A stretch of DNA of 12,820 nucleotides from CAMPJU01 sp046566095 (GCA_046566095.1 JBKHXI010000237.1:1-12820); one strand, 5' to 3'. Counted from the stretch's first letter, positions 5,991 to 12,820 are shown. Translations and numbers: made by a program. The notes: generated from the sequence alone by a model not told the origin.

Positions 5991-6075
5991 CGTAGGAGCG
6001 GGCCTTGCCCGCGATGCGGTTGGCCGCGAACCGGAATCGGGCCGCGCCGGATCGCGCCCAAGGGGCGCTCCTACG
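5991..6075. repeat. REPIN-like inverted pair of REP palindromes, nagZ/rlmD gap
   Basis: The first REP (5991-6015) is CGTAGGAGCG followed by GGCCTTGCCCGCGAT. The second (6051-6075), read on the minus strand, is CGTAGGAGCG followed by CCCCTTGGGCGCGAT. They are 21 of 25 identical, and the differences are compensating changes in the inner stem (GGGC...GCCC against GCCC...GGGC), so the fold is conserved. A shortened third copy may lie at 6099-6114 (CGTAGAGGCCCGCGAT), in which the inner stem has been lost. Together these occupy the gap between the rlmD stop and the nagZ start; about 5836-5990 shows nothing I can name. Confidence 0.85.
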
Positions 6076-6122
6076 GGCGGCGGCGCGGCCGGAATGTTCG
6101 TAGAGGCCCGCGATGCTCTTGC

Positions 6123-7580
6123 TCAGGCAGGTTCGAACAGGGCGATGGATTCGACGTGGGCGGTGTGCGGGAACATGTCCATCACGCCGGCGGCACGCAA
6201 CTTCCAGCCGCGTTCGTGGACCAGGTGCCCGGCGTCGCGGGCCAGCGAGCCGGGGTGGCAGCTGACGTAGACGATGCGTTGCATTCCCTCCAGCGGCAGC
6301 TGGCGCAGCACCTCGATCGCGCCGGAGCGCGGCGGGTCGAGCAGCAGCCGGTCGAAGCCGGCGCCGGCCGCCACCCCGGGCGAGGATGCGTCCCCGGCAA
6401 CCGGGGCGCTCGCATTGCCGGCCTTCGCGGCCGCGCGCATCCACGGCTCGCCGCGCAGGTCGCGCGCCAGGTCGGCGGCGTGGAACCGCGCGTTGGTCAG
6501 GCCGTTGCGCGCGGCGTTGTCGCGGGCGCGGGCCACCAGCCCGGCGTCCCCCTCCACGCCCACGACCTCGCCGGCCACCCGCGCCAGCGGCAGGGTGAAA
6601 TTGCCCAGGCCGCAGAACAGGTCGAGCACCCGCGAGCCCGCCCCGGGCCGCAGCAGTTCCAGCGCGCGCGCGATCATTGTTTCGTTGAGCCCGGCGTTGA
6701 CCTGGATGAAGTCGAGCGGCCGGAAGCCGAACTCGATGTCCCATGGTGCGAGCCGGAACGAGAGCTGCGGGTCCGCCGGCCACAGCGGGTGCACCGAATC
6801 GATGCCGCCGGGCTGCAGGAAGATCGCGATGCGATGCGCCTGGCCGAATGCGGCCAGCGCGGCACGATCCACCTCCGACAACGGCTGCAGGTGGCGGAAC
6901 ACCAGCGCCACGCCGTCGAACGCCGGCTGCGGGTCGCCGGCGATGAACTCGACCTGCGGGATGTCGCGGCGGGCATCGAGCCCGTCGACCAGCGCCGACA
7001 ATGCGGCGATCCGGAAGCCCACCTCCGGGATCGCGGTATGGCATTCGGACAGGTCCGCGACGAAGCGCGGGTCGGTCTCGCGGAAGCCGACCAGGGTCCT
7101 GCCCTTCTTCTCCACCCGCCGCACCGAGAAGCGGCCCTTGCGGCGATAGCCCCAGGCCCGGTCGACCAGCGGCGGCAGCACCGTGTCCGCGGCGACCTTG
7201 CCGATGCGTTCCAGGTTCTCCAGCAGCACCCGCTGCTTGGCGTGGATCTGCCGGTCCTCGGCCAGGTGCTGCAGGGTGCAGCCGCCGCAGCTGCCGAAGT
7301 GCGGGCAGCGCGGCGCCACCCGGTCGGGCGAGGCCTGCAGCACCTCGACCGTGCGCGCCTCGTCGAAGCTGCGCGAGCGGCCGGTCTGCTGCGCGAGCAC
7401 CCGTTCGCCCGGCAGCGCGCCGGCGACGAACACGGTCTTGCCGGCGTGCGGGTGGCCGTCGGGCCGGCGGGCGACGCCGCGGCCGTCGTGGCTCAGGTCG
7501 AGGATCTCGGCCTCGAACGGGGTCTGGTCGATGCGGGCCACGGGCGCGGGCGGGTCCTGGGTGCGGGCGAAGCCGGCCAT
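6123..7580 (-). CDS. rlmD: 23S rRNA (uracil(1939)-C(5))-methyltransferase RlmD
   Basis: A 485-residue RNA m5U methyltransferase. An N-terminal TRAM domain spans about 20-82. The four-cysteine Fe-S cluster set is Cys92, Cys98, Cys101 (RCPHFGSCGGC) and Cys180. The PLDFIQVNAGLN block is at 288-299, the SAM motif LDLFCGLGNF at 319-328 and LLLDPPRSG at 412-420. The catalytic Cys441 lies in VYVSCHPGSLARD, and MDMFPHTAHVES (467-478) completes the family signature. It methylates U1939 of 23S rRNA. The ATG at 7580 starts a family-like N-terminus, but no good ribosome-binding site precedes it. Compared with recalled E. coli and Xanthomonas sequences, residues about 383-408 form an extra Ala/Gly/Ser-rich segment just before GFDRLLLDPP. 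All catalytic motifs remain, so the enzyme is probably active. Confidence 0.95.
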   Translation of the reverse strand: MAGFARTQDPPAPVARIDQTPFEAEILDLSHDGRGVARRPDGHPHAGKTVFVAGALPGERVLAQQTGRSRSFDEARTVEVLQASPDRVAPRCPHFGSCGGCTLQHLAEDRQIHAKQRVLLENLERIGKVAADTVLPPLVDRAWGYRRKGRFSVRRVEKKGRTLVGFRETDPRFVADLSECHTAIPEVGFRIAALSALVDGLDARRDIPQVEFIAGDPQPAFDGVALVFRHLQPLSEVDRAALAAFGQAHRIAIFLQPGGIDSVHPLWPADPQLSFRLAPWDIEFGFRPLDFIQVNAGLNETMIARALELLRPGAGSRVLDLFCGLGNFTLPLARVAGEVVGVEGDAGLVARARDNAARNGLTNARFHAADLARDLRGEPWMRAAAKAGNASAPVAGDASSPGVAAGAGFDRLLLDPPRSGAIEVLRQLPLEGMQRIVYVSCHPGSLARDAGHLVHERGWKLRAAGVMDMFPHTAHVESIALFEPA

Positions 7581-7596
7581 TGTCGCAAACCGGCGG

Positions 7597-7634
7597 CCCC
7601 CTCCCCCGCTTGCGGGGGAGGGTTGGGGTGGGGG
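7597..7634. repeat. CCCCCGC palindrome with G-rich tail
   Basis: CTCCCCCGC (7601-7609) pairs with GCGGGGGAG (7612-7620) over a TT loop, followed by GGTTGGGGTGGGGG to 7634. This is a widespread intergenic repeat type in high-GC proteobacteria, often mistranslated as PNPPPQAGEG-like peptides. It lies just upstream of rlmD on the minus strand. Confidence 0.7.
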
Positions 7635-7678
7635 CGCGCGCCGCAGGCGCGCGGACGTGGCGCCGCCATCTGACGCAC

Positions 7679-7810
7679 CCCCATCGCCCTTCGGGCACTT
7701 CCCCCGCTTCGCGGGGGAAGAAAAACGCGTGGCGGAAAGCGGCAGCCCCATCGCCCCGGATCAAGTCCAGGGCAGGCTCTGCGGGCACTTCCCCCGCTTC
7801 GCGGGGGAAG
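7679..7810. repeat. Two related hairpin repeat units upstream of rlmD
   Basis: Unit 1 begins CCCCATCGCC at 7679 and ends with the stem CTTCCCCCGC/GCGGGGGAAG (7698-7707 and 7711-7720). Unit 2 begins with the same bases at 7746 and ends with the identical stem (7788-7797 and 7801-7810). Unit 2 carries about 23 extra bases between the CCCCATCGCC start and GGGCACTT. The stems and the GGAAGGA flank match the hairpins at 2746-2762 and 2934-2959. The gap 7581-7852 has no supportable gene. Confidence 0.75.
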
Positions 7811-7852
7811 GAAACGGCGGGGTGCGGGCGTGCGGACCGCGGGTTCGTGCGG

Positions 7853-8476
7853 TTACTTCTGGCGCCAGTTGCCGCCGGCGTCCTGGTACCACCAGCCGCT
7901 GCGGGCGCGGGCGATCCACTGTTCGGCGAACACGTCGCGGATCTGGCCTTCCCACTCCGGGTGGCCGTTGGCGACCGCGACCTCGCGGTAGACCGCGCGG
8001 CGGTCGCGGTTGTCGGCGGCCACCGCCTCGTTGACCGCCACCCGGTCGCGCAGGCCGAGCCTGCCGGCGTCGCGGACCACGATCAGGCCGTCGCGGGTGA
8101 AACCCAGCGCGCCGGAGTCGAAGTGCGCGCGCAGGATGGAATCGAAGCGCGCGGCCATCTGCGCCTTCAGCGCCTGGATCTGCGGCGTCTCCAGGGTGAT
8201 GTCCGGCCGCGACTGCGCATGCGCGGGCGCGATGCCCAGCAGCGCGAGCGGGTCGATGCGCACGGCCGCGCCGTGCGCAGGCGCAGGCGCCGGCACATGC
8301 AGCGCCATGCCGCCGTCGCCGCGCGGCACCGGCCGGCCGTCCTCGCCGATCACCTCCTCGACGAAGCGGGCCGCGGCCTCGCGCGCCTCGGCGGCGGGGA
8401 AATAGACGTTGATGGTCACGCACGCGCTCACGACCAGCAGCGCGGCGGCGAAGGGCATTGCGATCCAGCGGGTCAT
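7853..8476 (-). CDS. YdbL/DUF1318 family lipoprotein, possible YnbE-YdbL fusion
   Basis: A 207-residue predicted lipoprotein with a signal sequence at 1-18 and lipobox VSAC, giving Cys19 as lipidation site. A short segment, CVTINVYFPAAEAREAAARFVEEVIG (19-44), is followed by a Pro/Ala-rich linker (about 45-90). A DUF1318 (YdbL) domain then runs from about 95 to the end, with DRVAVNEAVAADNRDRRAVYREVAVANGHPEWEGQI and the terminal WYQDAGGNWRQK. In E. coli, YdbL is a periplasmic protein thought to modulate the YnbE lipoprotein, which joins YdbH to the outer membrane. Here the YdbH-like gene lies 46 nt upstream with no separate ynbE. The linker contains LALLGIAPAHAQ (77-88), which looks like a leftover signal-peptide end. 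The ATG at 8476 has a perfect AGGAG with a 7 nt spacer. The domain call is firm; the fusion is inference. Confidence 0.85.
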   Translation of the reverse strand: MTRWIAMPFAAALLVVSACVTINVYFPAAEAREAAARFVEEVIGEDGRPVPRGDGGMALHVPAPAPAHGAAVRIDPLALLGIAPAHAQSRPDITLETPQIQALKAQMAARFDSILRAHFDSGALGFTRDGLIVVRDAGRLGLRDRVAVNEAVAADNRDRRAVYREVAVANGHPEWEGQIRDVFAEQWIARARSGWWYQDAGGNWRQK

Positions 8477-8522
8477 CGCGGTTCTCCTGCGGTCGTGCGT
8501 GGCCGGGGGCGGTCCTGCCGGT

Positions 8523-10559
8523 TCATTGTGCCGGGCCCCGGTCGAACACGGGCTTCACGTCGCCCTTGACCACCGAGCCCAGCCGCTCGACCAGCAGCGG
8601 CCAGTCCACCAGCCGGTTGTGCCCGATCACCGTCAGCCGCGGCAAGCCGGCACCGGTCACGATAGTAAATGCGTTGCCGCCTGAACGCAGGCCGCCCATC
8701 TCGCAGACCTCGTTGCGCAGGCGGCAGCGGATGCCGATGGCGCCGTAGCCGAAGTCGTCGAACAGGCCGATCAGGCGGCCCTGCAGGCTGGTGGCGAACG
8801 AGGCGTCGCCGACGCTGGAGATGTTCTGCACCGCGCGCTGGCTGATCCGCTGCGGCACGCCGGGCTTGCGGTCGGTGTACAGGTGGGCGTCGAACGCGGT
8901 GGCGCGCCAGCCGACCAGCCGCAGGCTGTCGATGCGCCCGTCCAGGCGGCCCTGGATGCTGCCGAAGCCGAACACCTCGGTCAGAGCGTACAGGTCGAGG
9001 TCGTCGAGCGCGATGTCGGCCGAGAGCGAGGGCGCGCTGCCGAACGGGCGTTCCAGCGCCAGATGCGAGATGTCGACCCGGCCCTCGAACAGCTGCATGG
9101 AAAGCCCGCCGTCGAACTCCAGCCGGTCGTCGACGTAGCGCGCGTCGGGGATGGTGCCGCTGAGCGTGCCCTGGAACGCCGGCCAGCCCAGCGCCTCGGC
9201 CAGGCGCGCGATGTCCAGCCGCTCCAGGGTCAGCCCGAAGCGCATCCGCAGCCGCTCGCCGGCCGCCGGCGGCTGCAGCGCCAGCGCGTCGAAGCGCACC
9301 TGCCCGCCGAAGGCGGCGACGCTGGCCGGGGCCCGCAGCCGCAGCGTGCCGCCGCTGCTTTCCAGCGGCAGTGCCGCCGCGCCGAACGGCAGGCCGTACA
9401 GCGCGCCGCCGCGCCAGCGCAGGTCGCTGGCGACCGCGGCATCGCCGCCGCTGAAACGGACCGTGCCCTGCAGCCCGGAAAAGGCGAAGCGGCCCTGCGG
9501 CTCGTGCGCGTCCACGCCGTGCAAGCGCAGCTCGGCCGACCGCAGCCTGCCGCCGTCGACCTGCAGCGCGGCGTCGAGCGCCCCGCGCAGTTCCAGCTCG
9601 CCCAGGCCCAGCGGTCCCAGCCAGCCGTCCAGGTAGCGCCGCGCCAGCGGCGCGGCATCGGCGCTGTGCAGGCGCAGGTCCAGCGCCTCGAGCCGGGCCT
9701 GCGGATCGAAGGCCGCGCTGCCCTCGGCGACCAGCACGCCGGCGTCGCGCCAGGAGAAGGCGGGCAGGCGCCAGCCCTCGCCCTCGCGCCCCCGTGCCTG
9801 CAGCCGCAGCGCCACCGGCGCCTGCAGGTCGAGGTAGGCGCGCCCGGCGAGGAATTCGCCGCCGTGCAGGGTGCCGTCGAGGGCGACGCTGGTGGTCGCG
9901 CCGGCCTTGCGCCAGTCCAGGGCGAAGCGGCCCGACAGGTCCTCGCCGGCGATGCTGGCGTCCGGGGTGTCGAAGTCGAGCCCGGCCACGGCGATGTCGC
10001 CGTCGACCTGCAGCGCCCCGCCGGGTTCGGCCAGCACCTGCAGGCGCGCATCCAGGCGGCCGTCGGACAGCACCGGCGCGTCCCAGGCCCGCGCCAGCAA
10101 CGCCTGCGCCCAGGTGGCCGGGACCGCGACCAGGTCGACCGCGGTCAGATCGGGCGCGGCCCCGCGCCGCTGCACCTGGATCCGGGCCGGTCCCTGCGAC
10201 AGCCGGGCATGGCTGCGGCGCTGGCCCAGGTCCACCGCCAGCCGCAGCGGCCGCCCGCCGCGCGCGCGGACCATGCCGTCGCAATGCCAGCCGCCCTCGC
10301 CGTCGCGCCGCAGCGCGCAGTCCCAGTCCAGCCCGCGCAGGTCGTAGCCCAGGCCCGGCGCCGCCAGGCGCGCGGCCTGCAGGCGCAGCCGGCCCTGGCG
10401 CGCGCCGGCCGGCCAGTCCAGGCGCATCCGCACCGCGTGCACGGTCGCGACCGCCGAGTCCACCCGTTCGATCCGCGCCTGCAGGCTGCGCGCACCCGCC
10501 GCCGGCGCGGCGGCCAGCCCGCAGGCGCACAGCAGCAGGAGTAGCATCGTCCGCGACAT
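8523..10559 (-). CDS. YdbH/AsmA-like intermembrane lipid-transport protein
   Basis: A 678-residue protein with an N-terminal hydrophobic segment (residues 5-20, LLLLLLCACGLAAAPA) acting as signal or anchor. A long run of short amphipathic beta segments follows, typical of the AsmA-like group (YdbH, TamB, YhdP) that bridges the inner and outer membranes for phospholipid transport. The C-terminal part has the repetitive LxGxxDxxLxL pattern (LSADIALDDLDLYAL; GSIQGRLDGRIDSLRL) and a terminal block GIRCRLRNEVCEMGG with two cysteines that could form a disulfide. The call rests mainly on architecture plus the YdbL-family gene next downstream, as in the E. coli ydbH-ynbE-ydbL cluster. At 678 residues it is shorter than E. 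coli YdbH (about 880). ATG codons at 10559 and 10547 are both possible, and neither has a good ribosome-binding site; the first is given. It diverges from the REC-Hpt gene. Confidence 0.75.
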   Translation of the reverse strand: MSRTMLLLLLCACGLAAAPAAGARSLQARIERVDSAVATVHAVRMRLDWPAGARQGRLRLQAARLAAPGLGYDLRGLDWDCALRRDGEGGWHCDGMVRARGGRPLRLAVDLGQRRSHARLSQGPARIQVQRRGAAPDLTAVDLVAVPATWAQALLARAWDAPVLSDGRLDARLQVLAEPGGALQVDGDIAVAGLDFDTPDASIAGEDLSGRFALDWRKAGATTSVALDGTLHGGEFLAGRAYLDLQAPVALRLQARGREGEGWRLPAFSWRDAGVLVAEGSAAFDPQARLEALDLRLHSADAAPLARRYLDGWLGPLGLGELELRGALDAALQVDGGRLRSAELRLHGVDAHEPQGRFAFSGLQGTVRFSGGDAAVASDLRWRGGALYGLPFGAAALPLESSGGTLRLRAPASVAAFGGQVRFDALALQPPAAGERLRMRFGLTLERLDIARLAEALGWPAFQGTLSGTIPDARYVDDRLEFDGGLSMQLFEGRVDISHLALERPFGSAPSLSADIALDDLDLYALTEVFGFGSIQGRLDGRIDSLRLVGWRATAFDAHLYTDRKPGVPQRISQRAVQNISSVGDASFATSLQGRLIGLFDDFGYGAIGIRCRLRNEVCEMGGLRSGGNAFTIVTGAGLPRLTVIGHNRLVDWPLLVERLGSVVKGDVKPVFDRGPAQ

Positions 10560-10575
10560 GGAGGGCAGGATAGCC

Positions 10576-11334
10576 ATGGACCGCGAGCGGCCGATGAAGC
10601 CTGCAGGGCCCGCGCCGGCGCTGCTGCTGGTCGAGGACGACGCCACCAGCGCGGCCTTCCTGGCCGCGGCGCTGGAGGCGCTGCCGCTGGCGCTGGAAAC
10701 GGCCGCCAGCTGCGCGGCGGCGCGGGCGGCGGTGGCGGCGCGGGCGCATGCGCTGTGGCTGGTCGACGCGCACCTGCCCGACGGCGACGGCCCCGCCCTG
10801 CTCGCGCAACTGCGCGCGCTGCGCCCGGGCGTGCCGGCGCTCGCCCATACCGCCTCGCGCGAACCGGCCCTGCACCGGGCTCTGCTGGCGGCCGGATTCG
10901 CCGAGGTGCTGGTCAAGCCGCTGGCGGCCGCGGCCTTGCGCGAAGCGGTCGCCGGCCGCCTCGCGGCCGTGCCGGACACCGCCCCCGCGCTGCCATGCGG
11001 CGTGCGCGAGGACGCCGCATCCGATGCCCGCCCGCCGGCGTGGGACGATGCCGGCGCGCTGGCCGCGCTCGGCGGCGAACGCGCCCACGTGGAGGCGCTG
11101 CGGGCGCTGTTCGTCGCGGAACTGCCGGCGGCGCGCGGCGCGGTGCTCGCCGCGGCGCGGGCGGGCGACCGGACCGCGCTGGCGGCGGCGCTGCATCGGC
11201 TGGCCGCCAGCTGCGGGTTCGTCGGCGCGGCGGAACTGGCCGCCGCGGTCGCCGCATTGCGCGCCCAGCCGGATTCGGCGCAAGCCCTGGCGCGCTTCGA
11301 ACGGGCGGCCGCGCGGCTGCATCCCGCAGCTTGA
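10576..11334 (+). CDS. Response-regulator receiver protein with C-terminal Hpt domain
   Basis: A 252-residue phosphorelay protein. The receiver domain spans about 14-128, with the acidic pocket Glu20-Asp21-Asp22 in LLLVEDD, phosphoacceptor Asp64 (WLVDAHLPDGDG), switch residue Thr92 and Lys114 in VLVKPL. A linker (about 132-155) leads to a four-helix Hpt domain (about 157-250). There HRLAASCGFVGAAELA places the phosphorylated His at 207 in the usual HxLxxxxxxxGA setting. Such proteins pass phosphate between a sensor kinase and a final regulator. There is no DNA-binding or enzymatic output domain and no kinase gene in the window, so its partners are unknown. The ATG at 10576 was chosen over 10558 because AGGA with a 5 nt spacer precedes it. 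The protein is extremely alanine-rich. It is the only plus-strand gene in the 872-12820 stretch and ends 4 bp before the recO stop codon. Confidence 0.88.
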   Translation: MDRERPMKPAGPAPALLLVEDDATSAAFLAAALEALPLALETAASCAAARAAVAARAHALWLVDAHLPDGDGPALLAQLRALRPGVPALAHTASREPALHRALLAAGFAEVLVKPLAAAALREAVAGRLAAVPDTAPALPCGVREDAASDARPPAWDDAGALAALGGERAHVEALRALFVAELPAARGAVLAAARAGDRTALAAALHRLAASCGFVGAAELAAAVAALRAQPDSAQALARFERAAARLHPAA

Positions 11335-11338
11335 GGCC

Positions 11339-12088
11339 TCAGCCCGGGCCAGGTTCCGGCGGCGTCGGCGACGGCCGCGCCAGCGCATCGAGCATGTCCC
11401 AGGACTTCAGGCCGCGGCCGCCGAGGTGGTGCGCCAGCACCGGGCGCAGCGCGCGCCGCAGGCCGGCCAGCTCGCCGGCTTCGGGCATGCGGCCGGCGGC
11501 CAGCGCCAGCAGCGCGCTGCCGGTGGCGGCGCTGGCGCGGTCGACGTGGCCGCGGTCGCCGAGCAGGCGCCGCGGGCCGTGTTCGGGGTCGAGCCGGTAG
11601 CGCGCCGCCGGGTCGATCGCGACGCCGTCGCCGTCGACCGCCAGCGCGAAGCCGAAACCCAGGGCATCGAGCAGCTCGCACTCGAACCGGCGCAGGATCC
11701 AGGCCAGCGGCTCGGCCGCGCGCAGACGCTCGCGCAGGCGCGCGTAGGCGCGGAACAGCTCCGGCGCCGGGTCGTTGCGCGGCGCCAGCCGCAGCACCAG
11801 CTCGTTGACGTAGAAGCCGGCCAGCAGCGCCTCGCCGGCCAGGCGCGGGGCGGCGTCCAGCGCCTCGGCCGCGCGCAGCTGCGCCAGCTCGCCGCGCTGC
11901 ACCGCGTCGATCCGCACGTACTGCAGCGGCTGCAGCGCCGCGCGCAGCGGCTGCGCCCGCGCGCTGCGCACCCCGCGCGCGAGCAGGCCGATGCGGCCGT
12001 GTGCGGCGGTCAGCGCCTCGACCAGCAGGCTGGTCTCGCGCCAGGGCCGGGCATGCAGGACGAAGGCGGGCTCGGCGGCCAGGCGCAT
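11339..12088 (-). CDS. recO: DNA repair protein RecO
   Basis: A 249-residue RecO of normal length. The N-terminal OB-fold (about 1-80) has AFVLHARPWRETSLLVEALTAAHGRIGLLARGVR (8-41), the family signature for reading single-stranded DNA. The helical C-terminal part has AGFYVNELVLRLAPRNDPAPELFRAYARLRERL and RRFECELLDALGFG. There is only one Cys, so no zinc finger, as in other gammaproteobacterial RecO proteins. RecO works with RecR to load RecA onto SSB-coated gaps. It follows era by 13 nt, the conserved rnc-era-recO order, and is probably co-transcribed with it. No strong ribosome-binding site is seen before the ATG at 12088, so coupling to era is likely. The C-terminal tail PSPTPPEPGPG is low-complexity. 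It converges with the REC-Hpt gene with no terminator visible in the 4 bp gap. Confidence 0.95.
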   Translation of the reverse strand: MRLAAEPAFVLHARPWRETSLLVEALTAAHGRIGLLARGVRSARAQPLRAALQPLQYVRIDAVQRGELAQLRAAEALDAAPRLAGEALLAGFYVNELVLRLAPRNDPAPELFRAYARLRERLRAAEPLAWILRRFECELLDALGFGFALAVDGDGVAIDPAARYRLDPEHGPRRLLGDRGHVDRASAATGSALLALAAGRMPEAGELAGLRRALRPVLAHHLGGRGLKSWDMLDALARPSPTPPEPGPG

Positions 12089-12101
12089 GCGGGCGCGCCG
12101 C

Positions 12102-12820
12102 TCAGTCCTGGTAGCCGAACGCGCGCAACGCGGCCTCGTCGTCCGACCAGCCCTCGCGCACCCGCACCCAGGTCTCCAGGTGCACCTTGCGCTCGAACAG
12201 GCGCTGCATCTGCAGCCGCGCCTTGCTGCCGATCTCGCGCAGGCGCTCGCCGCCCCTGCCGATCACGATCGCCTTCTGGCCCTCGCGCTCGACCCAGATC
12301 ACCGCGCCTATGCGCAGCAGCGGCCCGGACCGCGTGGCCGGATCCTCGACGAAAGACTCGACCTCGACCGTGGTCGCGTAGGGCAGTTCCGCGCCGAGCT
12401 GGCGCATCAGCTGCTCGCGCAGCAGTTCGCCGGCGAGGAAGCGCTGGCTCTTGTCGGTGATCTCGTCTTCGGCGTACAACGGCGGCTGCTCCGGCAGCAA
12501 GGCCAGCACGCTGTCGGCCAGCGGCTCGAGGCCGCGGCGCTTGAGCGCGGAGACCGGGTGCACGGAGGCGAATACGCGGCCCTGCGTGGCCTGCGCCAGG
12601 TAGGGCAGCAGAGCCGCCTTCTCGCGCACCAGGTCGACCTGGTTGACCACCAGCACCACCGGCACCCCGGCCCCGCGCAGGGCCTCGTAGGCCAGCGTGT
12701 CCTCCTCGTCCCAGCGCCCGGCGCGGACCACCAGCATCGCCGCGTCCACGCCCTCCAGGGCGCCGCGGGCGGCGCGGTTCATCATCCGGTGCATGGCCGA
12801 GGCGCCGCGCCTGCCCTGCT
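12102..12820 (-). CDS. era: GTPase Era, 5' part beyond the window
   Basis: The C-terminal 238 residues of Era, a GTPase that binds 16S rRNA and helps 30S assembly. The frame runs off the right edge (QGRRGASA precedes the first Met), so roughly 60 N-terminal residues with the P-loop and G2/G3 motifs are missing. The visible G-domain part has MNRAARGALEGVDAAMLVV and VVLVVNQVDLV, where the G4 motif reads NQVD instead of NKxD. G5-like HPVSALKRRGLE follows. The C-terminal KH domain has IVIGRGGERLREIGSKARLQM, with the GRGG loop and the Era-typical helix, then RKVHLETWVRVREGWSDDEAALRAFGY. It precedes recO as in other proteobacteria. The gene identity is certain; the G4 substitution is the one oddity. 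Confidence 0.96.
   Translation of the reverse strand, partial: QGRRGASAMHRMMNRAARGALEGVDAAMLVVRAGRWDEEDTLAYEALRGAGVPVVLVVNQVDLVREKAALLPYLAQATQGRVFASVHPVSALKRRGLEPLADSVLALLPEQPPLYAEDEITDKSQRFLAGELLREQLMRQLGAELPYATTVEVESFVEDPATRSGPLLRIGAVIWVEREGQKAIVIGRGGERLREIGSKARLQMQRLFERKVHLETWVRVREGWSDDEAALRAFGYQD

Noticed and set aside
4804..7788. A 994-codon open frame on the minus strand joining the rlmD region to NagZ
   Set aside because: Only the part from 5835 down is NagZ. The upstream part is a shadow frame of rlmD, open because of high GC, and NagZ has its own ribosome-binding site and a family-like N-terminus.
8523..10559. Lipoprotein signal in the YdbH-like protein (LCAC in the N-terminal segment)
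   Set aside because: Cys at the -2 position makes a poor lipobox, and AsmA-like proteins are anchored by an N-terminal helix. Treated as a signal or anchor only.
8473..11388. A 971-codon minus-strand open frame across the transport, REC-Hpt and recO region
   Set aside because: It has Arg/Ala-rich composition and lies out of frame with the recognisable YdbH-like protein and opposite the REC-Hpt gene. No family features are seen.

Overview
The window looks like chromosomal DNA of a high-GC gammaproteobacterium of the Xanthomonadaceae/Lysobacteraceae type (Lysobacter, Luteimonas or a relative). This rests on the era-recO pair, an RlmD sequence that I recall as closest in style to Xanthomonas proteins, a nagZ-hpt-MTI-phosphorylase cluster, and intergenic palindromes of the GTAGGAGC kind. 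It is an inference from recalled family features; no search was run.

Layout. Positions 1-800 hold two small plus-strand genes: a membrane protein and an ABM-fold monooxygenase-like protein. Each stop codon lies inside a sequence resembling the left half of an integron attC site. The first site also keeps a stem with the extrahelical base typical of attC. From 872 to 10559 everything is on the minus strand. In transcription order this is a YdbH-like intermembrane transport protein, a YdbL/DUF1318 lipoprotein, rlmD, nagZ, hpt, an S-methyl-5'-thioinosine phosphorylase, a cold-shock protein with a clear intrinsic terminator, and an AidB-type acyl-CoA dehydrogenase. A plus-strand REC-Hpt phosphorelay protein (10576-11334) starts 16 bp from the YdbH-like gene and converges on recO with a 4 bp gap. 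The minus-strand recO and a 5'-truncated era close the window.

How the genes work together. MTI phosphorylase releases hypoxanthine, and the neighbouring hpt product can salvage hypoxanthine to IMP, so the pair makes a short purine salvage route. nagZ overlaps hpt by an ATGA junction and adds peptidoglycan recycling to the same unit. The YdbH-like and YdbL proteins form an envelope lipid-transport pair. The YdbL protein appears to have absorbed the small lipoprotein (YnbE) that separates the two genes in E. coli. era and recO are the conserved remainder of an rnc-era-recO unit.

The non-coding space is filled with repeats: two REPIN-like inverted pairs (4149-4236 and 5991-6075), a 132 bp tandem duplication with CCCCCGC hairpins (2656-2960), and related hairpins at 7597-7810. 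Most of the window is ordinary housekeeping DNA. The best leads are the relic attC sites, the in-frame insertion in RlmD, the YnbE-YdbL-like fusion and the NQVD G4 motif in Era. I found no CRISPR array, transposase, tRNA or rRNA.
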